A stretch of 64,000 nt of DNA from Gordonia tangerina. Lineage in GTDB: Bacteria; Actinomycetota; Actinomycetes; Mycobacteriales; Mycobacteriaceae. Under the pieces are notes generated by a model, which was not told where the DNA came from, searched no databases, and saw nothing but the letters and a program-made list of their open reading frames with translations. Position numbers and translations under genes: made by a program. How positions within the stretch are numbered: position 1 is the first letter of the stretch; each line of letters opens with the position of its first letter. Positions 46,208 to 56,984 of the stretch are shown piece after piece. The stretch covers positions 31,176-95,175 of the forward strand of contig NZ_JAKGCU010000020.1 in the NCBI RefSeq assembly GCF_021556435.1, read 5' to 3'.

Positions 46208-47644
46208 CTAAGCGGTGGTAGGAACCGTCCGCAATGCTCGCTCACCGGCCGCCGTGGGCAGGCGCGCGGCCCCAACCACACAGACCGCCATCAGCAACCC
46301 GAGCAGCACGAAGGCCACCGAGTAGGCGCCGGCGGGCAGCATATCGAGACCTGCGAACACCGAGATCGCCACGGCGGCAAGCGCAACCCCGAACGCGGCG
46401 CCGAGTTCCTGCACCGCGGCGTGCACCGCGTTCGCATCGCTGAGCTCCGAGGGCCCGACGTCGGCGAACGCCAGGGTGTTGTACGCGGAGAAGCCGATCG
46501 AGCGGAGCACCCCGGAGATCACCAAGACCGTGCCGATCACCACCGCCGACGTGGTTGCGCTGAGCAATGCGAGAGCCCCGAAGGACACCACCGACGCCGT
46601 CAGGTCCGCCACCAGCACCCGTCGGATGCCCCAGCGCCGCATCAGTGGTGTGGTCAGCGGCTTGATGGCGACGTTGCCGACGAACAGCGCGGTCACCATC
46701 GCGCCCGCGGCCACCGCCGACCAGCCGAAGCGCAGCTGGAACAGCAACGGCAACAAGAACGGCACCGCGCTGATCCCGATGCGGTACACCGTGCCGAACC
46801 CCACCACCGCGGCGAAGGAACGCACCTGCAGCACGTCGAGATTCAGCAACGGATGCGGGGCCGACCGCATCCGCCGCAGCGCCACCACGCCCAGGACCGA
46901 CCCCGCGAGTACGCCGATGGCGACCACCCACCAGCGCGGATCGTCAGCAGTCAGTTCCTGCGCCGCGAACATCGCCGCGCCGACCGCCGCGGTGGTGCAC
47001 AGCACCCCGAGCACATCGAGTCGGCGTCGTGCCGTGTCCGAGTCCGCGGGCCGACACCAGCAAAACGCGGCAATGATGCCGACCAGACCGATCGGCAGGT
47101 TGATCGCGAAGATGACCCGCCATGATGCATGCGTGACGATCGCACCGCCGATCAATGGTGCCACCACCGGCGCCACCAGGGCCGGCCACGTCAGGTAGGC
47201 GATCGCCCGCACCAGCTCACCGCGCGGCACCGTGCGTAGGACCGCCAGCCGACCGACCGGCACCATCATCGCGCCGCCGGCCGCCTGCAGCACCCGCATC
47301 GCCACCAGGGCCGTGAGATCCGGGGCCAGCGCAGCGCCCGCCGACGCGAGGGTGAACACCGCGACCGCGACCAGGAACACGCGGCGCACACCGAACCGAT
47401 CGGCAACCCACCCCGACAGCGGGATCAGCACCGCGAGGGTGATCAGGTAGGAGGTCGCGATCACCGTGGCATCGAGCGGACGCACTCCGAGATCGGCGGC
47501 GATGGCCGGCAGCGCGGTCGCGACGATGGTGGCGTCGAGGATCTCCATGAACATCGCCCCGGCCCCGAGCAAGGCGAGCGCATACGGGAAGTCCGCAGAC
47601 ACCCGGGCGGTGCCCGCCCGCCCGAGGAGACGCCGCACGCTCAC
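46208..47644 (-). CDS. MFS transporter, DHA2 (14-helix) type
   Basis: A 478-residue membrane protein: MEILDATIVATALPAIAADL at helix 1 and the motif-A region GWVADRFGVRRVFLV, with 14 predicted helices as in the EmrB/QacA drug:H+ antiporter group. Its GTG start overlaps the stop of the upstream Gfo/Idh gene (GTGA), so both are in one operon. An exporter beside inositol genes might remove a toxic or excess intermediate, or be repurposed for import. No substrate can be named. Confidence 0.87.
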   Translation of the reverse strand: MSVRRLLGRAGTARVSADFPYALALLGAGAMFMEILDATIVATALPAIAADLGVRPLDATVIATSYLITLAVLIPLSGWVADRFGVRRVFLVAVAVFTLASAGAALAPDLTALVAMRVLQAAGGAMMVPVGRLAVLRTVPRGELVRAIAYLTWPALVAPVVAPLIGGAIVTHASWRVIFAINLPIGLVGIIAAFCWCRPADSDTARRRLDVLGVLCTTAAVGAAMFAAQELTADDPRWWVVAIGVLAGSVLGVVALRRMRSAPHPLLNLDVLQVRSFAAVVGFGTVYRIGISAVPFLLPLLFQLRFGWSAVAAGAMVTALFVGNVAIKPLTTPLMRRWGIRRVLVADLTASVVSFGALALLSATTSAVVIGTVLVISGVLRSIGFSAYNTLAFADVGPSELSDANAVHAAVQELGAAFGVALAAVAISVFAGLDMLPAGAYSVAFVLLGLLMAVCVVGAARLPTAAGERALRTVPTTA

Positions 47645-48870
47645 CTCATCGACGCGGGAGCGACCCAGGTGCCCTCACGCACCGATGTGGTCATCGCATC
47701 GAGCACCTCCGCCGCGCGCACCGCATCGTCGATGGTGGCGCCGGCGCGCGTGGGATCGGCGATCGATCCACAGAAGCGGGCCGCCTCGATCACCTTCAGG
47801 TCGTCGTAGCTCATCGGATTGGCCGCGCCGGGCTGAAACGCCACGTAGTCGCCGCTACCGGGACCAACGAATCGCGTGGCCACCGACAGATCCTGATAGG
47901 TGTCGCCGGCACCGACCTCCAGTTCACCCATCCGCCGGTAGTCCCACCGCACGACCCCCTTGGTGCCGTGGATCTCGAACCCGTAGGAGTTCTGCGCACC
48001 GACGGACACCCGGCTGGCCTCGAGCACACATCGGGCACCGCCGGCCATGCGCAACTGCGCCGAGACATAGTCCTCGTTCTCGACCGGACCGCGCTCACCG
48101 CCGGAGGCGAGCTGGTGACCGGCCGTCGCTCCGGTCGGCCTGGGGCGCTCGGCGACAAAGATCGCGGTGTCGGCGACCAGGGACGCGATGTCACCCAACA
48201 GGAACCACACCAGATCTGCGCCATGGGATGCGAGGTCGCCGAGCACCCCGTTACCGCCGCGATCGCGCTGAAAGCGCCAACTCAAAGCACCGTCGGGATG
48301 TGCGGCATAGTCACTGAACAACCTGAACCGGGCGTGGGTGACCTCACCGATCTCGCCGGCGGCCACCAGCTCACGCGCCGCCGCCACCGCCGGCACGTTG
48401 CGGTAGTTGAACCCGACGGCTGTTCGGATCCCGGCCGTCGCGGCCGCCGACGCCACCGCCCGCGCGTCGGCGGCGGACAACCCGACCGGCTTCTCTATCC
48501 ACAGGTGCTTGCCCGCCGCCGCGACGGCACAGCCGATATCGCGATGCAGGAAGTTGGGAGCGGTCACGCTGACCGCACCGATGGTCGGGTCCGCCACCAC
48601 TTCACGCCAATCGGCCACCGTGGCCGGCACGTCGAACTGGACGGCGGCCGATGCCGCCCGATCGGTCACCTCGTCGGCGATGACCATCAGCCGCGGCACC
48701 GGCGTGAGGTCGGGATAGTGATGGCGGATACGCGCGTACGCCTGAGCGTGCGCCCGACCCATCCACCCGAACCCGATGATCCCGACCGGCAGGACGACGC
48801 CCGCCTCGTCGTGCACGTCGTCGCGTGCGGCCGCACCGGTAGCGGCACTGGCGGGGGTCTCCACGGTCAT
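47641..48870 (-). CDS. Gfo/Idh/MocA-family oxidoreductase
   Basis: A 409-residue protein from ATG 48870 (GGAG 9 bases upstream). Rossmann motif GIIGFGWMGRAHAQAYARI, WIEKPVGLSAADA with the family Lys, and a catalytic-domain block GGNGVLGDLASHGADLVWFL. The ~20-residue extension before the fold is low-complexity. It is divergent from iolC with island operator D between them, so it is probably induced together with the core pathway, perhaps for another inositol isomer. Confidence 0.87.
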   Translation of the reverse strand: MTVETPASAATGAAARDDVHDEAGVVLPVGIIGFGWMGRAHAQAYARIRHHYPDLTPVPRLMVIADEVTDRAASAAVQFDVPATVADWREVVADPTIGAVSVTAPNFLHRDIGCAVAAAGKHLWIEKPVGLSAADARAVASAAATAGIRTAVGFNYRNVPAVAAARELVAAGEIGEVTHARFRLFSDYAAHPDGALSWRFQRDRGGNGVLGDLASHGADLVWFLLGDIASLVADTAIFVAERPRPTGATAGHQLASGGERGPVENEDYVSAQLRMAGGARCVLEASRVSVGAQNSYGFEIHGTKGVVRWDYRRMGELEVGAGDTYQDLSVATRFVGPGSGDYVAFQPGAANPMSYDDLKVIEAARFCGSIADPTRAGATIDDAVRAAEVLDAMTTSVREGTWVAPASMR

Positions 48871-48950
48871 CTCATCAGCTCCATTTCGTCTCACCCGGGA
48901 TTACGGTTCGGGGTCTGTGATCTCTCCCACTTCACTATGCCAGGTAAGAA

Positions 48951-48971
48951 TGTCAGGACAAAGTCTTGACT
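48951..48971. promoter_or_regulatory. Island operator D (Gfo-MFS / iolC divergent promoters)
   Basis: TGTCAGGACA (48951-48960), one base, AGTCTTGACT (48962-48971). The second box includes TTGACT, a likely -35 for the iolC operon, though the -10 is not clear. It is the same two-box arrangement as site C, in the opposite orientation. Confidence 0.68.
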
Positions 48972-49071
48972 TTGTGGTGTGGCCTGACGCACAGTGGATG
49001 CCAGTGGATACGAGAGCCCCGCTGATGCACCGCCGGGCCCCACCTGTCCAACCACGAGCAGGGAGCAGTAC

Positions 49072-50064
49072 GTGACCGCACAACAGCCCTCCGACTCGGC
49101 CCAGGCGCCGACGTTCGACGTTGTCGCCATCGGCCGCAGCGGCGTCGACATCTATCCGCAGCAGATCGGCGTGGGCCTCGAGGAGGTGAGCAGCTTCGGC
49201 AAGTTCCTCGGTGGCAGCGCCGCCAACGTCAGTGTGGCCGCCGCCCGCCTCGGACACAGCAGCGCGCTGATCTCCGGAGTCGGCGACGACCCGTTCGGCC
49301 GATTCGTCCGCGCCGAACTCGCACGTCTGGGCGTCGACAACCGCTTCGTCGGCGTCGACGACGAGTACGCCACGCCGGTCACCTTCTGCGAGATCTTCCC
49401 CCCGGACGACTTTCCGCTCTACTTCTACCGCAAACCGACCGCCCCGGACCTGCAGATCGAGGTCGCCGACATCGACACCGCGGCCGTGCACGATGCCCGG
49501 TTGTATTGGTCGACGGTCACCGGCCTGTCCGAGGAACCATCGCGCAGCGCGCATTTCGCGGCGTGGGAGGCTCGCGGGCGGCAGTCGCTGACCGTACTCG
49601 ACCTCGACTACCGGCCGATGTTCTGGTCCTCGCCGGCATCGGCCACCGAGCAGGTACGCCGAGCCCTGTCGCACGTCACAGTGGCAGTCGGCAACCGCGA
49701 GGAATGTGAGGTCGCCGTCGGCGAGACCGATCCGCATGCGGCCGCCGACGCGCTGCTCGACCTGGGTGTCGAACTGGCCATTGTCAAACAAGGGCCCAAG
49801 GGTGTACTCGGCAAGACCCGCTCGGAGAGCATCGAGGTGGCACCGATTCCCGTCGACGTCGTCAACGGACTCGGCGCGGGCGACAGCTTCGGCGGCAGCC
49901 TCTGCCACGGCCTGCTCCAGGGGTGGCCACTGGAGAAGATCCTCCGTCACGCCAACGCCGCCGGGTCCATCGTCGCCGGCCGACTCGAGTGTTCGACCGC
50001 CATGCCCACCGCCGACGAGGTGGCCGCACTCGCCACAAACGCACAGGAGAAACTCAATGTCTGA
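49072..50064 (+). CDS. iolC: 5-dehydro-2-deoxygluconokinase
   Basis: A 330-residue PfkB-family kinase. FGKFLGGSAANVSVAAARLG near residues 44-63 binds sugar; VNGLGAGDSFGGSLCHGL holds the anion hole and catalytic Asp271. It phosphorylates 2-deoxy-5-keto-D-gluconate, the fifth step of myo-inositol breakdown. GTG 49072 follows GGGAG. It heads the core operon and overlaps the aldolase gene by 8 bases, which supports this role over other sugar kinases. Confidence 0.92.
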   Translation: MTAQQPSDSAQAPTFDVVAIGRSGVDIYPQQIGVGLEEVSSFGKFLGGSAANVSVAAARLGHSSALISGVGDDPFGRFVRAELARLGVDNRFVGVDDEYATPVTFCEIFPPDDFPLYFYRKPTAPDLQIEVADIDTAAVHDARLYWSTVTGLSEEPSRSAHFAAWEARGRQSLTVLDLDYRPMFWSSPASATEQVRRALSHVTVAVGNREECEVAVGETDPHAAADALLDLGVELAIVKQGPKGVLGKTRSESIEVAPIPVDVVNGLGAGDSFGGSLCHGLLQGWPLEKILRHANAAGSIVAGRLECSTAMPTADEVAALATNAQEKLNV

Positions 50065-50998
50065 GCTCGCCACCCAGGCGGACTTTCCCGCAACCACTTT
50101 GGACACAGCTGCGTTGGGCTCCCCGCTGTGCTCCACCTACGCCGAGGTCACCGCGATCCGGGCCACCCGACCGCAGGCGATCGCCGAGGCGTGGGCGCAG
50201 CGGCGCCCACGCCCGACGGTCACCGGTGACGACCGGTTGATGATCGTCGCCGCCGATCACCCAGCCCGCGGGGCGCTGTCGGTCGGGTCGAACCCGACAG
50301 CGATGAACAGCCGATCCGACCTGCTCGACCGGCTGCGGACCGCGTTGGCCAACCCGGGTGTCGACGGCGTCCTGGCCACCTCGGACATCCTCGAGGACCT
50401 GCTGCTGTTGGGCGCACTCGACAACAAGGTGGTGTTCAGTTCGATGAACCGCGGCGGGTTGGCCGGGGCGTCGTTCGAACTCGACGACCGGATGACCGCC
50501 GCCACCGCCAAGTGGACCATCGACGCGGGCCTCAACGGCGCGAAGATGCTCTGTCGGGTCGACCTCGGTGATCCGGGGACGCTCAACATGATGACCGCGT
50601 GTGCAGCAGCCGTCGACGAGCTCGCCGCCGGCGAATCGATCGCGATGCTCGAGCCGTTCCTGTCGTCTCGGATCGACGGCAGGGTTCGCAACGACCTGAC
50701 CGCCGACGCGGTGATCAAGTCGATGCACATCATCCAGGGACTCGGGTCCACCTCGGCCTACACCTGGCTCAAGCTGCCGGTGGTCGACGAGATGGAACGC
50801 GTCATGGACGCCACCACGCTGCCGACCCTGCTGCTCGGCGGCGACCCGCAGACGGCGCCGGACGAAACCTTCGCGAGTTGGGAACGCGCACTGCGCATCC
50901 CATCGGTTCGCGGACTGATCGTGGGACGCACCCTGCTGTACCCGGCCGACGACGACGTGGCCACCGCGGTCGACACCGCAGTCAACCTGGTGAGCTGA
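50057..50998 (+). CDS. Cgl0158-family (beta/alpha)8-barrel aldolase, IolJ role
   Basis: A 313-residue protein resembling the Cgl0158 family found in the inositol cluster of Corynebacterium glutamicum. Segments: LMIVAADHPARGALSVGSNP near residues 60-80, FSSMNRGGLAGASFELDDR, GLNGAKMLCRVDLGD with a candidate Schiff-base Lys, and TLPTLLLGGDP. It overlaps iolC by 8 bases. It most likely cleaves 2-deoxy-5-keto-gluconate 6-phosphate into dihydroxyacetone phosphate and malonate semialdehyde, replacing the Bacillus IolJ aldolase. The function is inferred mainly from context. Confidence 0.85.
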   Translation: MSELATQADFPATTLDTAALGSPLCSTYAEVTAIRATRPQAIAEAWAQRRPRPTVTGDDRLMIVAADHPARGALSVGSNPTAMNSRSDLLDRLRTALANPGVDGVLATSDILEDLLLLGALDNKVVFSSMNRGGLAGASFELDDRMTAATAKWTIDAGLNGAKMLCRVDLGDPGTLNMMTACAAAVDELAAGESIAMLEPFLSSRIDGRVRNDLTADAVIKSMHIIQGLGSTSAYTWLKLPVVDEMERVMDATTLPTLLLGGDPQTAPDETFASWERALRIPSVRGLIVGRTLLYPADDDVATAVDTAVNLVS

Positions 50999-51010
50999 GA
51001 GGAGACTCGC

Positions 51011-51886
51011 GTGAACTCGAAGTACTACATCCCGGCCGGCACCGGCACTGTGCCGCTGACCGTCGACATCACACCGGAGTCGGCCGGCTGGACCGAGTCG
51101 TCGTTGTTCGTGGTCGAGCTTGGTGCCGGTGAGTCGATCACACGGCGAACCGGCGATGACGAGATCATCGTCGTACCGCTCGCCGGGTCGGCGAGCGTGT
51201 CCTCGGGCGGCGTCACCTTCGACCTCGCGGGGCGCGCGAGCGTGTTCGACGGGCCCAGCGACTTCGCCTACGTGGGACGCGACTCCGAGTTCACCGTGAC
51301 CAGTGCAGCAGGCGGACGGTTCGCGCTGTGCGGCGCACGGGCTAAGGCCCGTCTGCCGTTCCGTTACGTACCGGCCGCCGACGTTCCCATCGAGTTGCGC
51401 GGAGCCGGCAACTGCAGCCGTCAGGTACACAACTTCGGCACCGCCGGCGTCTTCGAGGCCGACTCGATCATCGCGTGCGAGGTCATCACACCGGGCGGGA
51501 ACTGGTCGAGTTATCCCGCGCACAAACACGACGAGAACTCCGAGAACGAATCACAACTCGAGGAGATCTACTATTTCGAGATCGATCAGGGCGCCGACGG
51601 CTCACCGGGATTCGGCTATCACCGGGTCTACGGCACGCCCGAACGTCCGATCGAGGTGCTCGAAGAGGTCCGCAGCGGCGATGTCGTCCTGGTGCCGCAC
51701 GGCTACCACGGGCCGTCGATCGCGGCACCGGGCTACCACATGTACTACCTCAACGTGATGGCCGGGCCCGGCGACGAGCGCGCCTGGAAGATCTGTGACG
51801 ACCCGGCCCACACGTGGCTGCGCGGCAGCTGGGAACACCTGGACGTCGATCCTCGGCTCCCCCTGCACGAGAAGCGGACACGCTGA
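51011..51886 (+). CDS. iolB: 5-deoxy-glucuronate isomerase
   Basis: A 291-residue bicupin enzyme converting 5-deoxy-glucuronate to 2-deoxy-5-keto-gluconate. The metal-binding cupin region is YPAHKHDENSENESQLEEIY with His, His and Glu ligands; a later GYHGPSIAAPGYHMYYLNVM is characteristic of IolB. GTG 51011 has GAGGAGA about 8 bases upstream, and the gene follows the aldolase by 12 bases. The gap to iolD (51887-52136) is filled by repeats. Confidence 0.94.
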   Translation: MNSKYYIPAGTGTVPLTVDITPESAGWTESSLFVVELGAGESITRRTGDDEIIVVPLAGSASVSSGGVTFDLAGRASVFDGPSDFAYVGRDSEFTVTSAAGGRFALCGARAKARLPFRYVPAADVPIELRGAGNCSRQVHNFGTAGVFEADSIIACEVITPGGNWSSYPAHKHDENSENESQLEEIYYFEIDQGADGSPGFGYHRVYGTPERPIEVLEEVRSGDVVLVPHGYHGPSIAAPGYHMYYLNVMAGPGDERAWKICDDPAHTWLRGSWEHLDVDPRLPLHEKRTR

Positions 51887-51965
51887 TGGATCTCGATACG
51901 CCACTCGCACGCTCGCGGCTACTCGATCAGCAAAACGGCACACCACTCGCGATCCTCACGACGCT

Positions 51966-52102
51966 GATCGAGTAGTCCGAGGCGCTAGCCGAGGGCGTAT
52001 CGAGATCCGTGGATCGAGTAGTCCGAGGCGCTAGCCGAGGGCGTATCGAGATCCGTGGATCGAGTAGTCCGAGGCGCTAGCCGAGGGCGTATCGAGATCA
52101 CC
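51966..52102. repeat. 46-bp tandem repeat within the iol operon (three units)
   Basis: GATCGAGTAG starts at 51966, 52012 and 52058. Each 46-bp unit reads GATCGAGTAGTCCGAGGCGC, TAGCCGAGGGCGTATCGAGA, then TCCGTG. It belongs to the dispersed GTCGAGTAG/CGTATCGAGA family, and an inverted partial copy (ATCTCGATACG ... CTACTCGATCAG) lies at 51891-51931. It separates iolB from iolD. Confidence 0.85.
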
Positions 52103-52136
52103 ACCCCAACCACCCACCGACCAGAAAGAAGCCATC

Positions 52137-54158
52137 GTGGCACCGATCAACTCCGGACGCGCCGGCGGCGTCACCGGCCTCCGCACCCCCCACGGTGAAT
52201 CGACCGTCCGCCTCACCGTCGCCCAGGCGACCGTGCGATTCCTCGCCAACCAGTACGTCGAGCGCGACGGCGAGCGGAGCAAGTTCTTCGCCGGATGCTT
52301 CGGCATCTTCGGTCACGGCAATGTCGCCGGTCTCGGCCAGGCGTTGCTGCAGAACGAGATCGACGACGTGAACAGTGGTCGGGAGCTGTCCCTGAAGTAT
52401 GTCCTCGGACGCAACGAGCAGGCGATGGTGCACTCCGCCGTCGGCTATGCCCGCATGAAGGACCGGCTGCAGGCGTGGGCGGTGACCGCATCCGTCGGTC
52501 CCGGAGCGACCAACATGCTGACCGGCGCGGCGCTGGCCACCATCAACCGGTTGCCGGTTCTGCTCTTGCCGGCCGACACCTTCGCCACCCGCGCCACCTC
52601 GCCGGTGCTGCAGGAACTCGAACTGCCCTCATCGGGTGACGTCACCGTCAACGACGCGTTCAAACCGGTCTCGCGCTACTTCGACCGGGTGTGGCGGCCC
52701 GAACAGTTGCCGGGTGCCCTGCTCGGCGCGATGCGCGTGCTCACCGATCCGGTGGAGACCGGCGCCGCCACCGTCGCGATCCCCCAGGACGTCCAGGCCG
52801 AGGCCTTCGACTTCCCGGAATCCCTGTTCGCCGAACGCACCTGGCACGTCGCCCGCCCGCTCCCGGAGCGCCACGTGATCGCCGAGGCCGCCGAGATCAT
52901 CGCCTCGGCACAGCGTCCGCTCATCGTTGCCGGCGGTGGTGTCATCTACAGCCACGCCACCGACGCCTTGGCCCGCTTGTGTGAACGGACCGGCATTCCG
53001 GTGGGGCAGAGTCAGGCGGGCAAGGGCTCGCTGCCCTATGATCACCCACAGTCCGTCGGCGCCATCGGCTCGACCGGTACCACCGCTGCCAACGCGCTGG
53101 CCGCCGACGCCGATGTGGTGATCGGTATCGGCACCCGCTACAGCGATTTCACCACCGCATCGCGCACCGCGTTCACCGGCGACGGTGTGCGTTTCGTGAA
53201 CATCAATGTGGCGTCCCTGGATTCGGTAAAGCACAGCGGCTACAGCGTGGTCGCCGATGCACGCGAATCCATCGAGGCCCTCGACGAGTTGCTCTCCGAG
53301 TACGCAGTCGACCCCACCTACCGGGAGCGGGTCACCGCACTCGCGCAGGAGTGGGACGACATCGTCGAGCAGGCCTACTCCCCGACCTCGGTCGGCACCA
53401 ACATCGCCACCGGCGACGAGGCGCTGACCCAGGGTGCGGTCATCGGGCTGGTGAACGAAACCTCCGATCCACGCGATGTCGTCGTCTGCGCGGCGGGCTC
53501 CATGCCCGGTGACCTGCACAAGCTCTGGCGAACCCGCGACGCCAAGGGTTACCACGTCGAATACGGCTACTCCTGCATGGGATACGAGGTGGCCGGCGGC
53601 CTCGGCGTCAAGATGGCCTGCCCCGACCGCGACGTGTTCGTCATGGTCGGCGACGGCTCTTACCTGATGATGGCCACCGAACTCGTCACGGCGGTCCAGG
53701 AGAATCTGAAGGTGATCGTGGTGCTGGTGCAGAACCACGGGTTCGCCTCGATCGGCTCCCTCTCGGAGTCGCTGGGTTCGCAACGGTTCGGCACCAACTA
53801 CCGCTACCGCGGCGACAACGGGCGACTCGAGGGCGCGACCCTGCCAGTGGACCTCGCCGCCAACGCCGCCTCGCTCGGTGCCGATGTCATCCGGGCCACC
53901 ACGGCCGCGGAGTTCACCGACGCCATCAAGGCCGCCAAGGCCGCCGAGCGCACCACCGTCATCCATGTGGAGACCGACCCGCTGATCGGCGCCCCGGACA
54001 GCCAATCCTGGTGGGACGTACCCGTGTCGGAGACCTCCACACTCGAGTCCACCCAGCAGGCCTACGACGTGTATGCGCAGTGGAAGGCCGTGCAGCGGCC
54101 ATACCTGAACCCGACCGACCCGAACTCGACCGACCTGACCACGGGAGGAAATCAATGA
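52137..54158 (+). CDS. iolD: 3D-(3,5/4)-trihydroxycyclohexane-1,2-dione acylhydrolase
   Basis: A 673-residue ThDP-dependent enzyme that opens the inositol ring to 5-deoxy-glucuronate. The ThDP site is GDGSYLMMATELVTAVQ (Gly505-Asp-Gly) followed by the VLVQNHGFASIGSLS segment; the N-terminal pyrimidine domain shows LGRNEQAMVHSAVGYARMKD with the catalytic Glu. GTG 52137 is preceded by AGAAAG. Its stop overlaps the iolG ATG. Confidence 0.95.
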   Translation: MAPINSGRAGGVTGLRTPHGESTVRLTVAQATVRFLANQYVERDGERSKFFAGCFGIFGHGNVAGLGQALLQNEIDDVNSGRELSLKYVLGRNEQAMVHSAVGYARMKDRLQAWAVTASVGPGATNMLTGAALATINRLPVLLLPADTFATRATSPVLQELELPSSGDVTVNDAFKPVSRYFDRVWRPEQLPGALLGAMRVLTDPVETGAATVAIPQDVQAEAFDFPESLFAERTWHVARPLPERHVIAEAAEIIASAQRPLIVAGGGVIYSHATDALARLCERTGIPVGQSQAGKGSLPYDHPQSVGAIGSTGTTAANALAADADVVIGIGTRYSDFTTASRTAFTGDGVRFVNINVASLDSVKHSGYSVVADARESIEALDELLSEYAVDPTYRERVTALAQEWDDIVEQAYSPTSVGTNIATGDEALTQGAVIGLVNETSDPRDVVVCAAGSMPGDLHKLWRTRDAKGYHVEYGYSCMGYEVAGGLGVKMACPDRDVFVMVGDGSYLMMATELVTAVQENLKVIVVLVQNHGFASIGSLSESLGSQRFGTNYRYRGDNGRLEGATLPVDLAANAASLGADVIRATTAAEFTDAIKAAKAAERTTVIHVETDPLIGAPDSQSWWDVPVSETSTLESTQQAYDVYAQWKAVQRPYLNPTDPNSTDLTTGGNQ

Positions 54159-55216
54159 CCATCGACCTGCGCATCGCCGTCCTCGGCGTCGGCATGATGG
54201 GCGCCGACCACGTCGCCCGCATCACCGAGCGCACCAAGGGCGCCACCGTCACGGTGCTCAACGACTACCTTCCGGAAAAGGCCGAGGAACTGGCCGCCAC
54301 CATCCCGGGCTGCCGAGCGATCAACGATCCGCTCGACGCCATCGCCGATCCGGACGTCGACGCGGTCATCCTCGCCACCCCCGGCCCGACCCACGAGAAG
54401 CAGCTGCTCGCCTGTCTCGAGGCCGGCAAGCCGGTGATGTGCGAGAAGCCGCTCACCACCGATGTCGCCACGTCCTTGGAGATCGTGAAGCGCGAAGCCG
54501 AGTTGGGCCGCAAGCTCATTCAGGTCGGTTTCATGCGCCGTTTCGATCACGAGTACGAGCAGCTCAAGGGACTCATCGACGACGGCACCTTCGGGCAGCC
54601 GTTGTTGGCGCACTTCGTGCATCGCAATCCCGCGGTGCCGCCGAACTTCGACAGCGCGATGATCGTCAAGGACTCCCTCGTGCATGAGGTCGACGCGACA
54701 CGGTTCTTCTTCGACGAGGAGATCACCTCGGTGCAGATCATCGCACCCGGTTCGAATCCGAACGCTCCCGAAGGCCTCAAGGATCCGCAGATCGCCATCT
54801 TCACCACCGAATCCGGCCGGCATGTCGACGTCGAGTGCTTCGTGACCACCGGTGTCGCCTATGAGGTACGCACCGAGTTGGTGGGCGAGCTGGGCTCGGC
54901 ATTCATCGGCCTCGACCAAGGTCTGATCCGCAAGCAGCGCAACCCCGTTCAATCCGACACGGGCGACGGCCGCAAGATCGCGGGGATCTCGACCGGGGAC
55001 ATCACGCCGTCATTCGTCGAGCGATTCGGCGTCGCCTACGACGTCGAGATCCAGCGCTGGGTCAACGCGGTCCGCCGTGGCGACAACGTCGATGGCCCGG
55101 GCGCATGGGACGGGTACGCCGCCGCCGCGGTGTGCGCGGCCGGGGTCAAGGCACTCGAGACCGGGCAGCCCCAAACCGTCGAGATGGTTTCGCGCGCATC
55201 CATTCCCGGCGCCTAG
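54155..55216 (+). CDS. iolG: Inositol 2-dehydrogenase
   Basis: A 353-residue Gfo/Idh/MocA enzyme from ATG 54155 (GGGAGG 8 bases upstream; overlaps the iolD stop). Rossmann motif AVLGVGMMGADHVARI, MCEKPLTTDV with catalytic Lys, VGFMRRFDHEYEQL, and DSLVHEVDATRFFFDEEI with the Asp/His pair of inositol dehydrogenases. It oxidises myo-inositol to 2-keto-myo-inositol with NAD+, the first step. Of the five Gfo/Idh genes in the island this is the best IolG, by motifs and by operon. Confidence 0.93.
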   Translation: MTIDLRIAVLGVGMMGADHVARITERTKGATVTVLNDYLPEKAEELAATIPGCRAINDPLDAIADPDVDAVILATPGPTHEKQLLACLEAGKPVMCEKPLTTDVATSLEIVKREAELGRKLIQVGFMRRFDHEYEQLKGLIDDGTFGQPLLAHFVHRNPAVPPNFDSAMIVKDSLVHEVDATRFFFDEEITSVQIIAPGSNPNAPEGLKDPQIAIFTTESGRHVDVECFVTTGVAYEVRTELVGELGSAFIGLDQGLIRKQRNPVQSDTGDGRKIAGISTGDITPSFVERFGVAYDVEIQRWVNAVRRGDNVDGPGAWDGYAAAAVCAAGVKALETGQPQTVEMVSRASIPGA

Positions 55217-55271
55217 GCGCAGCCGATCCACCAGTCCGAATCCTGCCGACACGCACCGAGCCGACACCAAT

Positions 55272-55371
55272 CCGCTGGTCGAGTAGTTCCGAGCCGCTAG
55301 GCGAGGAGCGTATCGAGACCGAACCCGGCGACGTCTCGATACGCCCTCACTCTGTTCGCGGCTACTCGACC
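55272..55371. repeat. Dispersed inverted repeat between iolG and mmsA
   Basis: CGCTGGTCGAGTAG ... GGAGCGTATCGAGACC (about 55273-55320) is followed by the inverted form GTCTCGATACGCC ... CGGCTACTCGACC (about 55333-55371). The two arms could form a long cruciform or RNA hairpin inside the operon. Confidence 0.7.
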
Positions 55372-55400
55372 GGCGCACCCATCCATCCAGGAGAATCACC

Positions 55401-56894
<1,494 letters not shown>

Positions 56895-56927
56895 GGCACA
56901 GTACGACTGATACGGCCCGCAGCCGAC

Positions 56928-56967
56928 GTTGCCGTGTGACTCACCCCCTCGTGAGTCACACGGCAAC
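56928..56967. terminator. 17-bp perfect hairpin between mmsA and a convergent Gfo/Idh gene
   Basis: Arms GTTGCCGTGTGACTCAC (56928-56944) and GTGAGTCACACGGCAAC (56951-56967) are perfect complements with a 6-base loop. The position, 34 bases after the mmsA stop and 18 before the convergent stop, fits a bidirectional terminator. Confidence 0.85.
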
Positions 56968-56984
56968 TGGGCGTTGACGACCTG

